Source: Arbacia lixula
Lineage: Eukaryota > Echinodermata > Echinoidea > Arbacioida > Arbaciidae
DNA length: 64,000 nucleotides
Assembly (NCBI GenBank): GCA_963669155.1
Contig: OZ022578.1
Span: 4,645,426 to 4,709,425, forward strand
Direction of reading: 5' to 3'
This document shows positions 36,438 to 48,809 of this stretch, in pieces. Both the position numbers and the translations under genes were made by a program. Below the pieces are notes generated by a model that saw only the letters and a program-made list of their open reading frames with translations, ran no database searches and was not told the DNA's origin. The stretch's first letter is position 1; each line of letters begins with the position of its first letter.

Positions 36438-38452
36438 CTAGCAGCTGCTCTCAACAATATGATGCATACGCGATTGCGTCACGTTCACCTGGATTTTATA
36501 ATAGGTCATACACATTCCTATACATGCATACATTTCAGCTTCCGCTGCTGAGCGTTTAATTTTGTCACTAAGTGATTGTTATGTAGTTAATAAGGACAAG
36601 CGAACACAAGATTTGATACTTTTTTCCGATGAAAATACAAGCTTGGGCGCAGCTGGACACGTTTTTCATGTTACCTGGAAAACATCTGAAAGTTACGTTT
36701 CATGCAATTTTTTAATGGAATATGATACGGAACATTGTGAAATTGAGACTTTTGTACTGCAACTTGATATCACATCTAGAGCCTTTGTGCCATATTGTAA
36801 CAATATTCCTACATTGAATCTTTATAGATGCATTGTAGGTATTGCATGTCACAACTGCACAAGTATATGGGGATATTTCCCAAAATTCTTCTGCGCATCC
36901 AATTTTGTTTATACGTCAAATCCAGGCAAAAAATATTTGTAAAGCATGCTTTTTTTTACTAGAAGCAGAGCACAATGAATCTGCATTAATTAAATGGCTG
37001 CTGGCACTCCATGTGCTTAAACATCCTTTCCCTTTATACTCAACACACGAGAGCGGTATTTTGCACATCAAAACGGTGAACGAACTTTAACGGATAACAA
37101 AACTCGAAAATTTGTTGATCTTTTTGCGTCCTTGATTCAATTTACACAAGCAATACACATCGAACCCACAAGCAGCCATTAATACGTGGAACAGCCGGTT
37201 TAGGCAGACCAGGGATGTGTTAGGAAGGAGAAACAACTCGAGCATAATATATTCAAACATCTGTATGGATACTAAAGCGTGCTAATTAATTTCCGAAGCA
37301 TTCCGCAATCACTACAATGCTTTGATGTTCCATGCTCAGCACCGATATTTAGCTGTTGTCAACTTGGAAAGAAATATTTTTAACTCCCTGTTTTGTATCT
37401 CGAAGCTGTGTTTCTTATCACATTTTTTTTAGAGTTTTCAAGAAAGTTAAGGGAAACACCATTAAAGATCCAGTACTCGGTTTTATTGTTTAATGATGCA
37501 CAAACGGAGATATAAGATAATGTTCTTACTTATACAATTAACACATTTTTCTTACTTTCCGGATTCTTTCGGAAATGTGGGATTCAATCGTTATCAAAAT
37601 TATATCTTAAGTTGTATATTATCATTAACAGAGTTTGCGTGCATTTGCGTGTAGCTGAGATATTTCACTAGAAAAAAACTGTTTGTCTTTGTTTGGTGAT
37701 ATCTCTTTTCCTCACAAAAGTATTGATGCAATCCAACAGAACTGGACAAGCGAAATAAGCCTCTACATTTCTTTTATTCTCTCTGAGAAACCGTTGATAC
37801 ACAATCCTGTTCATTATTGTTAAAACACCTGAAAAGCACATGCTAAGACCACATAATTATTCAGCGGTGCCACGCATGGGTTCAAAGAAAGAAAGTTGCT
37901 TCATATCCTTCCAGAACCCATCCCTGGGCAGACAATCGCAGGACAAGCTTGGCAGACGTTTGTGTACACAGAATATTGGATCAATTGGGATGATATCAGA
38001 GGGGTGGCCGTAAAGATTTTTAAATACTAATATTTATTTTTCTCATCGTCAGATTTCCTGTTAAATAATGTCGCAGCAAGACTACTGTTCTGGAAACATT
38101 CCAATGAGACGTTACCATGGTTACGTATCGAATTTAATGATCATTCTGCTCATGAGATAGGGGGAATAAAACGGAACGAGGTTCCGTCAGGAGTGATTTT
38201 GGTTATTTTGCAGAATGAAGTAAGTGGGAGGTAAGTGTGTGTAATCAAGGTTTTAAGTTCTCAAATGGTCTTCAAGGCCCTATTTTACTTCAACATTTCT
38301 ATCTTTAGCTGGACTTGCGGTCTATGTTTATTTAATGAAGTACACAGCAACCATTTTAAGCATATTTTCTTACGGCATACCTACATCCGGGGAAGTTAAA
38401 ACATTATATTGTCATTATGGTTGTAACGTGAACCGAGACCCGGAACGTTACA
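36438..38452. other. Right part of copy B; no gene supported
   Basis: Homologous to 12989-15032. The end of homology at 38452 coincides with a cggaacgtta-ca word shared with 15021-15032. Confidence 0.5.
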
Positions 38453-38730
38453 TGTGTAATTCCCATGCACCGTGGTTTTAACAGTATCTTCAACTCTTTG
38501 TGTGCCATTTGTGACTTTTCTACAAGTAGAGCGGCAATCAACATTGCACAAGAAGAGTTAACCTTCCAGGAAATATTGAGGTACATTGCTGCTTTCTAAC
38601 CAGGAATAATGGGTACTGTCATGGGGTGGATCCAGGATTCTGGAAAAGGGGGGGGGGGGGGACGCATTTAAAGAAAAAAATATTTTTTGGAAAACCGTGT
38701 GATGATAACATAAATCTTGACTTAAATCCC

Positions 38731-38962
38731 ATAGAGTACTGAAGTGGTGTCGTCATAATGAACATGTTGTCAAGACAATTTGCTCTAAACAAACTCACTC
38801 CAGTGAGAGATTTAGTTGTCCGATATCGTCTATCGGGCTAGTGTCCGGCATTCCCGATTACAGTCCCCGTCATGTGATCACCGCTGCTTGCTCTACCCGC
38901 ATTGTTTAGAACCAGTTATTTTGACAATAATGCTCAAATGACGTCACACTTCAGTACTCTAT
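38731..38962. mobile_element. MITE family B, copy 1
   Basis: 232-bp unit with a perfect 14-bp terminal inverted repeat (atagagtactgaag). Subterminal arms carry 'ggtgtcgtcat' and 'aatgacgtcacac' words. A second copy, including the internal 'tctacccgcattgtttagaa', is at 45200-45429. It is non-coding. Confidence 0.82.
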
Positions 38963-39404
38963 GCGATCCATCGCAGTGATTGTCCTATTAACGCAGATTT
39001 TTTTAACTGAAGTCAGTTTTTATAACACTTATAAAACATAACTTAAACATTAATTTAACTTATACATTTTATTATTGCTACAGATTATCTCCGCATATCA
39101 CCGTTGGTGGGAGATGAAGCATGGAAGTGAGCTTGCCCGAGCACCGGTAATCGCACGCGGGCAATGAATACTTCACTTGATTGGGAATAACACGCATACG
39201 TATTGTGATGGTTTTTTTTAATATATAAATTACATCAAAGTAAACATCCATCTACAGATTAATATCAAATATTTCAATCAAGATACATGTATATTCATTC
39301 ATTATGTTCCCCACGGAAATTGTTTCCCGCTGCTGGTAATCTTATTGGGATCATCCCCACTGTTTCTCCGCTTCGAGGCAGAGGTGGACTGGCCTTCATT
39401 TTGT

Positions 39405-39409
39405 TATTA

Positions 39410-39494
<85 letters not shown>

Positions 39495-39500
39495 CATTAT
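39405..39500. repeat. (TTA)n microsatellite
   Basis: About 90 bp of near-perfect trinucleotide repeat. It gives spurious poly-Asn, poly-Leu and poly-Tyr frames. Confidence 0.97.
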
Positions 39501-39604
39501 TATCATTACTCATGTATTTATTTCTTTTCAGAGACAGATTTTGTGACATTTCATTGATTTTTCTTGTACTCTTTCTTGGAATAAAATGGGATTTTCACTT
39601 TTGG

Positions 39605-39835
39605 ACAAACTTGGACCTCGAAATTTGTGTATGAGATAATTAATTTAGAACTCAACAATGACCATTGTGTATCACACCTGTTAATCCACTAGCAATTGCT
39701 ATCACAGTGTCAATAATGATGGCGTGTGTGATGCACGATGACCATTGTTGTGTTTTTGATTAATATCTCATACACAAGTTTTTAGATCCAAATTTGTTCA
39801 AAAGTGAAAATCCCATTAAATATTCCAAGGATTAA
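39605..39835. repeat. Dispersed repeat family C
   Basis: Contains inverted and direct versions of the core 'acaatgaccattgtg', plus the 'acacctgttaatccactagc' word shared, inverted, with 26060 and 17640. The rest of 39836-40494 is AT-rich with nothing recognised. Confidence 0.6.
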
Positions 39836-40494
39836 TACATAAAAAGTAATCGATGAAATGTCACCAAACCAGCCTTTGAAATACTATGCATCCCTTGACT
39901 TTATGATGTGTCAAATTCAGCTTAATGTGATTTGAAACTGATCTTTGATTATTTTTCAAAAGTGTCAACAATCGTTTTAACACCTAGTATTTACGAATAG
40001 TAGGGAGGATGAAGTGTAGATAATCTTAATCATCGTTGTACTCGGAAATTATCAAAATTCAAAGCGATTAAAAGTTCCTGAATAGTACTCAAAGCGTCCG
40101 TTTCTTTGTTATTCTGTCCAGAGTCACGCTACTTTATATTGAAATAGGCCATACAAAGGAAAGGAGATAGCGAAGAATATCAGAAAAGGACGCATACCAG
40201 GGGTTAAAAAATACTTTTCACTCTTGAATAAATATTTTTTATAAGTTACATCTCAGATCAAGCTGAAATATCACATCTCTCAGTCAGAGGATATCACATT
40301 GTGCAGAAGCAGGTCTTGTAACATTTCTTCAAAGATTATTCTCAACACTGTCCTTGGCATATTTAATGAGGTTTTCACTTTAAGACAAATTTGGAGTTAT
40401 TCACACAAGTCCCTTACAGCACCATTTTACCTTGCACACTGAGGGTTAACAGGGACATTGTGAGCGCACTTCCTTATTAAACAAGAGTTGGAAG

Positions 40495-41817
40495 TCAGAT
40501 GTTTATGAGCTCGATGTCGCTCTCCCGGTCGAGCCTCGCATTCGAGAAGACCGCCTTAAAACGATCAGGCACCATGGTGAAGGCGTTCTCCTCATCGACC
40601 AGGCTTGGCCGTGGGCCGTCCGAGGGCAGGGTGAGTTGGTAGCGGGACACCAGGGCGACCAGGGTGCGGAAGATGGTCCGGCGGGCGATATGCTCTCCTG
40701 GGCAGGAACGCGCTCCTGATCGAATTCGAAATAATCATGATAATGATGATGATGATAAGATAAGACAATCATATTCATAATGATTATTTCTATCAACATT
40801 TCAAACTAACACTATAAGCATGGTCAAACCTGTGTCTAAAGAATACCCTCTTAGGGAAACGGTTCTAATAGAATACACTGTAGTGAATGTTTCAAGATGG
40901 TCCTTGCTTGAAGATAGATGCATTAACGGAATTCAAGTGGAGGGGCTTTATAGACAGTGGACTTTGTATACATGTTTCACACCATATTCTGTTTATAATC
41001 GTTGTGGGATTTAATAAACATAATGATGACGTCCCAAGCGGGTAGGTGAGGCCGTGCGAGGAAAGAACGAGATACCTAATAAACACGATATGCCTACCGA
41101 TTGAGAACGGGATCACTAGATTTGCCTTCGCCTCGTCCACCTTCCCCGCGGCCGTCATGAACCGATCCGGATTGAACCTAGCCGGCTGGTTCCAAACATC
41201 CGGGTCATGATGCATCCCCCACAGGTTGGAGAACAGCTGCGTTCCCTTGGAAACGGTGTGGCTGCCCACGCACCCGTCTTCGGACGCAAAGTGGGGAACC
41301 CCCAGCGGAGCCACCGGACGCGCGCGCAGAATCTCCAACATAGTGGCCCGGATAAAGGGTAACAGGTGTCTGTCTTCGTAACCCAGTTTACATTTAGCAT
41401 GTCCAGTTACCATGGTTACTGTTGCTATTTCTTGGCGCATCTGGCGAATGGAAAGGGGTAAGTTTTTGGTTCAACAACATTAAGAAAGGAACTGGTGTTT
41501 TTTTTAATACATCTTTATTCGTGTTCTCTCACAGCATAAACATTAAAAATAAATGTACACGTAGTGGATACATAAGCTATTGGATGAACGATGTAAAAGA
41601 TAGATTTAAAAAAATTATAGACAGTTGGACACTTCTCCCTATATCGAGAGATCAAATAAATTTAACTTGGTGCATTTTAATTGTTGCTTCGATTTCATGT
41701 TGATACATTAAGGAATGTTTAAATAGACCCATCGTTGCTTCCTGCTTCCCTTAATTCGCTTATATCCTCCCATTTCTCCCTCTCTATCTCCCCTGCCCCC
41801 CCCCCTCTCTCTCTCTC

Positions 41818-41901
<84 letters not shown>

Positions 41902-44900
41902 TGCTGTCCTACCTTTTCCTGTACATTTTGGTGGCTGGCGAGTAGGAGTGTGGCCCACAGGAGCACCTCGTGCACCGTTTCGGAGGCCGCGAAGTAGAAG
42001 TCGAAGATGAGGCGCCACCCGTCGTTAGGTTCGGACGATGTCGAGGCCCCGGCGGAACGCAGCCGCTCGATGTAGCCAGCAAAGATGGCGACGAGGCTGG
42101 GTGAGACAGCGCTCGCCTCGCTTCGGTTAAGCGCCTCGTCAGCGCGAGCTTTCACATAGTTCGCCGCACTTTTCAACTGTAATCGATGAGAACAAAAAGG
42201 CATGGAGACCGGAGTGGTGTCGGAATACCCACTGTCATTCTACTAGCTGTTAAACACATTTTTTGACACTTTTGACAATGTTTGCTAATTCATTTCTAAC
42301 AAGGTACAATCCACTTTAGCACCTGCCATCACAGCGTCTTTGACAATACATCATGATTCTGAGACAAAATGCCATAATTATAGGTTCACATGTGTAATGC
42401 ACAATGCTCTACTCTGAAATCTGAAGCATCGGATACACACACATTTTTGGGTCTAAATTTTTTTTTAAAAAAAGTGAGCAGCTCATTAGAATTAATACTC
42501 GAAGGAAAATATAAATGAATGAAAAATTAATAAATGTTAATAAATTAACGAAACCTGCGTCTAAAACTTTTTACGTACTTGGTAATGTTTATATTTCTGC
42601 TTGATTCAAGTTGTATTCTTTCGTTAATAGTTGGAACCACTTAAGTAACCATAGTAACCTTTGCTCGGTAACCAGTGTAAAGGAACCCCGCACTGATCGA
42701 TGGGAGGGCGAGCACTGAGAGAGCTGGGTTTAACGTCTGCATCACCGCATCGGTGATCTTCTCGACGAACGTTCGAACCGCGGCATCACCGTAGTCGATG
42801 CCCACGCCGAACGCGAGGCGGTGAAGGACGTCGACGAAGAAGAGCTGGTAGGTAAACTTGGGATCGTGAGCCTCTTCGTTGCGGCCGTCGATTGTCGAGA
42901 TCAGCTGCGGTACAGCGAGGTCGATGCAACGTTCGATGTTGTCTCGGCCGTAATCGGCGTTCTTTACCGTACTGCCGACGAACTCACGGACTTCTCGCCA
43001 CGCAGGTCCATTTTCAGAGATGGAGCCTGATTCGGAACAAAAAGACATGAAAGCTGAACTCTCTATCCACCACTGATGCAGCTTTGCACAATTAGTAATA
43101 TACACAATTCCCATGGAACAGAAGGTTGTCTGGCGTATAAACGAATAGTAAACAAAAATGAAAACAATAGCCCTGGTATCCCTCTTCCTCAAAACTTTTA
43201 CTGAGAAACCGATGGCGAAAAACAAAAAGAACTGTCAACGATAACAACATTTGAGGATAATTTCATAATGTTTCGAAAATTAACACATTATCATATCATG
43301 GTTATCAGCTAATTAGGTGCTTGTATATCGAAACTGTATTCATGCATATTATTTACAATCGAATTTTCTTTATCCCGAGGTACAATACTAAAAAGACTGA
43401 AAGATAAACGATTAGACTGTCAAATTGGTCACATTTAACTGATTTTATGGCCCGGTCAGTGTTTGTGTGGTATTATGCAATGTTGCTATTCACTGTCTAC
43501 CTGGGTCTGGTATGCATGCCATCATTTTTCGCACGATTCCACCCCGATCAGAGAAGATGTCTCCTTTTGTGACGAAAGCCTCCTCCACGTGTTTGTAGTC
43601 CATCATCATCAAATTCGTATCTCCCACCCGAAACGTTTTCCCATACGTCATCGCCGCGTTGAATACGCCTGCCGAGTTAAGAAGGCATAGGGAGGCATTG
43701 GTGACTGATTGATTGAGTGAGGGAATGAGTAAGTGAGTGAGGGAGGGGTGATCATGGTGATGGAGGGAGGGGGGAGGGAGGGAGAGAAAGAGGGAGGGAG
43801 GGAGGGAAAGAGGAAGGGAGGAATGGGGAGCAGGGAGGGAGGAAGGGGGAGCAGGGAGGGAGGGGGAGGAGGGAGGGAGGGAGGGAGGGAGGGAGAGAAA
43901 GAGGGAGGGAGGGAGGGGGAGGAGGGAGGGAGGGAGGGAGGGAGGGAGGGAGGGAGGGAGGGGGAGGGAGGGAGGGAGGGAGGGAGGGAGGGAGGGAGGG
44001 GGGGAAGAGGGAGGGAGGGAGGGGAGGAGGGAAGGGGGTGAGGGAGGGAGGGAGGGAGGGAGGGAGGGAGGGAGGGAGGGAGGGAGGGAGGGAGGGAGGG
44101 GGAGGAGGGAGGGAGGGAGTGGGTGAGTGAGTGAGCGAGTGAATGAGTGAGGGAGGGAGGGAGGGAGGGAGTGACTGAATGACTGAGTGAATGAAATGAG
44201 TGATAGAGTGAGTGAATGAGTGATTAAATGAGTTCGAGAGTGAGTGAAGGAGTGGGGGAGGATGTGAGAGAGTGTGTAAATGAGTGAGGGGGTGAAAGTG
44301 TGAGTGAGAGTTAGTGTGTGAGTGATTTGTTAATGAAGAAATGAGTGAGTGAGTGAGTGAGTGAGTGGGTGCATGATTTACTGAATTGTATGAAAGAGTT
44401 CGAGAGTGAGTGAAAGAGTGAGTGAGGGAGGATATGAGAGAGTGAGTAAATGAGTGAGAAAGTGAGTGAGTGAGTGACCGAGTGAGAGTATATGTGACTG
44501 GTTGAATAAAGGAATGAGTGACTTACTGGCTGGTTAAAGAAAGAATGAGTATCTCAGGGAGTAAGTAGATGAAGAAATGGGTGAGTGAGTGAGTTCAATT
44601 ATCGATCTGTGGCCTACTGGTTAAGGGGATGGTGTGTAAATAAAATCAAGAGACATAGGTTTGATTCCCGGCGAAGACCATTTTTTTTTAAATGTTTGTG
44701 TTTAATTTCCGTGGAGCGGTGTGGCGAATCTTTGAATATTGACACGCTCACACTATTCATGCACTATCCATGCACATTCCTTTTGCTGATCTATAGGGCA
44801 AGAGCCACACAGTATATCTAAAAAACCTAAAAAGGTTTCACAATTTACATGAAAATGGTTAGCAAAATTTTATTTGTAGTTTGAATACCTATTATTATGA

Positions 44901-45421
44901 GTATCACTCGTTTTCTTTCATTTCCTGATGTTTTTTTAATTCCTTACCACTATTTTCATCACGTGATTACTGTCCTTTCGAAAGAATGATGCACACGGAA
45001 ATTATAATACACTTCACAAACATGTCGAAAAAAATTCACAGACGTAGCTCACATTTAACGATAAAAAGTTTCAACATGGAGGCAATCATAATTAGTTTCA
45101 GCATGTTTGGCAAGTGCATTGACAGTCGCTAATTTCTACTCAATGAAACCAAAAGAGGGCAGCAAATAAGATTATTAAGGTTACTTATCCGCATCACCTG
45201 AGAGTACCGAAGAGGTGTCGTCATATGAGCGCGTTGTCAAGACAACTGGTTCTCAACAATCTCACCCCAGTGAAAGGTTTAGCGGTCCGATTTTGTCTAT
45301 CGGCCCAGTGTCGGGCACTCCCAACATTATAGTCCCCGCTGTGATCACCGCTACTTACTCTACCCGCATTGTTTAGAACTAGTTGTCTTAACACTAATGC
45401 TCAAAATGACGTCACACTTCG

Positions 45422-45492
<71 letters not shown>

Positions 45493-45876
45493 GTATTTTC
45501 ACAGGTAAGCTGCAGTTGTTGTTCTTTGTGTTATTTCATGATATATCATATTCATATATAATATATAAGGGTACTATGGTATAGTGGTGAGAGCTATTGA
45601 CTGCTGCACTGAGATCCTGGGTTCAAGCCTAGCCCGGTGCGTACACATTTTCACAATGTGTTTTGTTTAAACCTTGTCCCTCTTAATTAAATCCGGGTGT
45701 AGTAAAAGGTATCTTACAGGAATTACTCCTGGTTCTAATTATAATTAGATCAACTATCGTCTAGTGCTGAAAACGGCTGCTTGGTTAAAGCCAGTGTAAT
45801 AATCGAACGCTTTGGATGGTATATCATAATAGGAACGCACTATATAATTAATACCATTATTATTACTACTACCACG

Positions 45877-45950
<74 letters not shown>

Positions 45951-46012
45951 TACTACTACTACTACTACTTTTATTATTATTTTCAACATTATTATTATCA
46001 TTATTATTATTA

Positions 46013-46050
<38 letters not shown>

Positions 46051-46594
46051 GCCATAATAATTGAAGCTTATATAGCGCACTATAGCCATAAAGGTTCCCT
46101 ATGCGCTTTACATTAATATCTACAACATTGAAGTTTTACATTAAAAGTCTTACATTAACAAAAACACGAAACTAATTAGAAAACAAGTGGGTCTTAAGTA
46201 CAGCTTTAAAAGAAGATAATGCTGATGTCTTCCGGACGTGAAGTGGCAGGTTGTTCCATTATTATACATGTATTAGGTATGGCTATTACATTCCAATCAC
46301 CCCCTCCCTTCCACACACTCATTCTTCCATTAACTTCAACATGATCAACTCACGTCTAGAAGCCCCTTTACGAATACTCAGCATAAACTTGAGTCCCGCC
46401 ATCCCTGTAGGTCCGGGGGCCTGATCAACCACCGGCTGCACGGACGGCGTGGTCGACGTCGAAGTATTGATACCGATCACGACGACGACGAGGAGGAGGA
46501 CCAATGCGCAGAGCACAAGCAACCACGTGGTCATCGATGTGCTGATGACCACGGTGAGAACAGAAGGCGTTTCTGATAGCGATGAAGCCGCCAT
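40495..46594 (-). CDS. Cytochrome P450, CYP2 clan, six exons, 534 aa
   Basis: Microsomal heme monooxygenase model on the minus strand. Exons are 46594-46354, 43668-43501, 43026-42659, 42176-41913, 41440-41098 and 40715-40495 (stop 40497-40495). All introns are GT/AG and the total of 1605 nt is in frame. An N-terminal anchor (about 24-41) is followed by the proline hinge PGPTG (60-64). WREVR (146-150) is the C-helix WxxxR, and FAASETV (321-327) is the I-helix oxygen-activation motif with two substitutions from the consensus. ELLR-type ExxR is EILR (383-386), and FNPDRF is 436-441. The heme loop FSIGARSCPG runs 459-468, with ligand Cys466, and its Gly462 codon is split by the last intron. Length is normal. 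Substrate unknown; CYP2 clan is judged from motif style (PGPTG spacing, HHDP, NPDRF). Start ATG at 46594 has a good Kozak context. Confidence 0.9.
41795..41897. repeat. (CT)n microsatellite at the P450 intron 4 donor
   Basis: About 90 bp of CT repeat ending about 15 bp from the exon 4 donor (GT at 41912-41911 on the minus strand). In the transcript it is a GA-rich purine run right after the exon. Confidence 0.9.
42290..42520. repeat. Dispersed repeat family C fragment in P450 intron 3
   Basis: Shows the words 'gtgtaatgcacaatg', 'gatacacacacatttttggg' and 'gtctaaatttt', as in 25765-25850 and 39780. It lies wholly inside the intron. Confidence 0.5.
43736..44130. repeat. (GGGA)n purine minisatellite in P450 intron 1
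   Basis: About 390 bp of almost uninterrupted GGGA/GGGGA repeat on the plus strand, so CCCT-rich in the P450 transcript. It begins about 70 bp upstream of exon 2. The frames through it (Gly/Glu/Arg-rich) are artefacts. Confidence 0.97.
44131..44600. repeat. (GAGT)n-derived degenerate repeat
   Basis: Imperfect gagt/gtga tetranucleotide repeat continuing from the GGGA tract, progressively degenerate toward 44600. It suggests expansion of related tetramers from one seed. Confidence 0.9.
44605..44690 (+). mobile_element. tRNA-derived SINE-like unit 1
   Basis: Has an A-box-like 'tggcctactggttaagg' and, about 45 bp on, a B-box-like 'ggtttgattcc', followed by a T run. Spacing fits an RNA polymerase III internal promoter. 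A clean cloverleaf acceptor stem is not seen, so it is a tRNA-derived retroposon rather than a tRNA gene. It lies in P450 intron 1, antisense to the gene. Confidence 0.6.
45200..45429. mobile_element. MITE family B, copy 2
   Basis: Ends gagagtaccg / cggtactctc, with the same interior as 38731-38962. Its right terminus (…actctc) runs directly into a (CT)n microsatellite at about 45424-45484, suggesting that the repeat grew from the transposon end. Confidence 0.8.
45424..45492. repeat. (CT)n microsatellite
   Basis: CT repeat of about 60 bp with one TTT interruption, followed by a short AT run. It starts inside the terminal repeat of the MITE. Confidence 0.95.
45568..45650 (+). mobile_element. 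tRNA-derived SINE-like unit 2
   Basis: Has an A-box-like 'tggtatagtggtgag' and a B-box-like 'gggttcaagcc' about 38 bp downstream, starting 'gggtacta'. It is close to tRNA in form, but the stems are imperfect. It is in P450 intron 1, antisense. The sequence differs from unit 1, so these are two different families or old copies. Confidence 0.6.
45877..46262. repeat. (ATT)n tract fused to a dispersed element
   Basis: About 170 bp of ATT/ACT trinucleotide repeat, followed by 'gaagcttatatagcgcacta', 'tccctatgcgctttacatt' and a 'ggcaggttgttccatt' end. This combination looks like a retroposon with a trinucleotide tail in reverse orientation. I judge it to be a common dispersed family but cannot name it. 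Confidence 0.6.
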
Positions 46595-48701
46595 GTTGGA
46601 CAGCTTTGACAAGGCAGGCGAATTCGCTCGAAGCTAATCGACGGTGGGCAGAATTTACCGAATGTATTGACAGAATTAAAAAAAAAAAAAAAAAAGACGT
46701 TGAAGATGCAGGCAAACTGAAATAAATAAGAATATATGGAAGAAAATGTCAAAGAAGGCATCCTCGCGATTATAACTTATTTAGAGTAAAGAGAGAGAAA
46801 ATATAAATATATTCATATACAGTATGTACGTCTTGTGTGTGTATGTACAGTATGAATAATGAAGAAAGACAAACCCATTATATTAACATAATAAGTCCAA
46901 AAAATGTGAAAGATGTATATAACGAATACTAATGCAAACATATTTACACATCATTTTTAAAAGTTGGTAGAATTTACCAAATGTATGAGGAGAAAAAAAA
47001 AGTCGGCAGTATATCCTAACAATAACGTGTCTGAAAATATCGCAGTCATACCACACCTAACCTTTTCAGGAAAAGTGACAAAATATCATGTTTACGTTTG
47101 AAATGTAGTGGTCGTAGTCTACATTCACAATCATATTTCGCTTGTTAGTGCGCGCGGACCATAGCGAATAGCGGTCTTCGGTCTTTGGGCTACAAGAACC
47201 CGGAGGTCTCGGACGACCAGTACAACACCTCTTCGAAATCTAGCTATCGCTATAATTCAGCTTAAATTTGGAACCACCTCCGTGCAGGTTAAACGCTGTA
47301 ATCGCTATATTTTGTAAACCGCCCTTTTCTCCGTCAACTTACCAAGATTGCTTTATTTTACATGTGTTGGATTCAGTTAATTTTTAAATAATTTGACACT
47401 GATGTGACCATGACATTTGAATTGAATCATAATTTTAGGCAAATGTGTAAAAGGAATCAACAAAAAGGATATAAATGTAGGTCCTAAATGTATTTGAATG
47501 ATCCAGAAATGAGGTACGTGCAATTTGAGTTTTGAGACAATTTGAGACGAATCATCCGCATTGTCTGAAAGTTATGTAATGGAATTAATATGAGTACCTT
47601 GAATGAATTTCAACAGCATATTGTGTAAATCTCTGATCTTGAAGAAATGGATGTCACCGCAATCAAGTATTGTACTTACCCGAAAGAAAGTAACGGTGTC
47701 AAATCACCACCACTTCTACTAAATCTGCAGAATAGCTGGATGATATATCCTCGGCACTTCGTTACTGGGTCTGGCAAGCTATCTGGTCTATATTCGCTGC
47801 CTTCGATAAAATTTCTTGGAATTTGCCTCTAATAAATATTCCTTTAATCTTTTTCGTGCAAGATAAATAACTTCTCTATGGGATGCTTGTGCGTTATTGG
47901 TGACAACGTGCACACATCACATATAAAGAGTTGAAATACAAACTGCTGCAGAATACGACGGTAATTCTTGTTACGCAGTGGTCATTGTTATCCTACACAA
48001 TGCGATGAACACTAAAGCGGTGACGGACCGTGCAGACGAGCAAAAATAATTCACTTTGTCTTCTGTTGGAGTCTGTCTCCTTCAAGCGTGAAGACTCCTG
48101 TAGACTGGATATGTGTGTGCGTGAGGCGCGATGTGATGCCTATAGTGCTGGCTCGATGCTTGAAAACAATAGCAATTAACATCTGCGGCAAAACTTAGTC
48201 ACGATGAGAATTGGTGTAGGACCCCTTACCCGGTTTGGTCGGGACACCTACAAACTTTAATCGTCAAGAAGCAATAGTTTGTTTCTTAAACTGCCCTTTA
48301 ACTCAACTCGATCAATTCTAGGTTGAACCATGGACCCTACCACGAAGCGTATACACATCCTTGGTTAAGCACTCTCCAAACCCTCATGCAACAAAATAGG
48401 ACTTAAAGGTATTACCGTGCTCTCAACAATAGATTCCGCTCTGATTATACGAGGCAAACCTGGCGTGCGAAAGCACCTTTTCTTTAGATCTATCTATTCA
48501 AGATTTATCCCCCGTCATGCCCGTTGCGCATGTGCGCAGCATCCTGGCAACCATGGCAGCCATCACACCATGTTGTCCGTGCATGACGTACAGCCTCCTC
48601 CAGGAGTTACCAAGCCCTTTCTATCTTAGAATACCCCTTTCATTCGATGGGGGGGGGGGGGGGGGCGGGGATGTCTCGTGATGTCTCGAAGCAATCATGT
48701 C

Positions 48702-48732
<31 letters not shown>

Positions 48733-48809
48733 CGAAGGACGTTAATACACAACGATAAATCTTTCAGCGCGACCCTCAGGAGAAGTCAATCGATTATTTA
48801 TTGATGGAA
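46595..48809. other. 5' flank of the P450 gene and spacer; no gene seen
   Basis: The first few hundred bases should hold the P450 promoter, but no TATA element was assigned. A poly-A run lies at about 46678-46695. Near 48650-48731 are a poly-G and a roughly 30-base poly-A tract. A 61-codon frame at 47647-47832 has no recognisable features. Confidence 0.5.

Larger units (their letters stand above)
24291..38452. repeat. Segmental duplication, copy B
   Basis: Direct repeat of 1-15032, about 24.3 kb downstream. It starts immediately after unique sequence that ends in an AG-microsatellite region, and it stops where copy A also stops being homologous. Copy B has its own insertions: a TTAA-flanked MITE at 26749-27374 replaces the CT-rich tract of copy A, and a 595-bp segment lies at 35843-36437. 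It also keeps about 0.3 kb of a dispersed repeat (25715-26275) that copy A appears to have lost by recombination between direct repeats. Confidence 0.95.

Noticed and set aside
43733..44041. 102-codon Gly/Glu/Arg-rich frame
   Set aside because: Pure product of the GGGA minisatellite within a P450 intron.
44605..45650. Functional tRNA genes
   Set aside because: A and B boxes are present but acceptor and anticodon stems do not pair properly; SINE derivation is the better reading.
45754..46116. Poly-Asn, poly-Ile and poly-Val frames on both strands
   Set aside because: Trinucleotide microsatellite translated in several frames.
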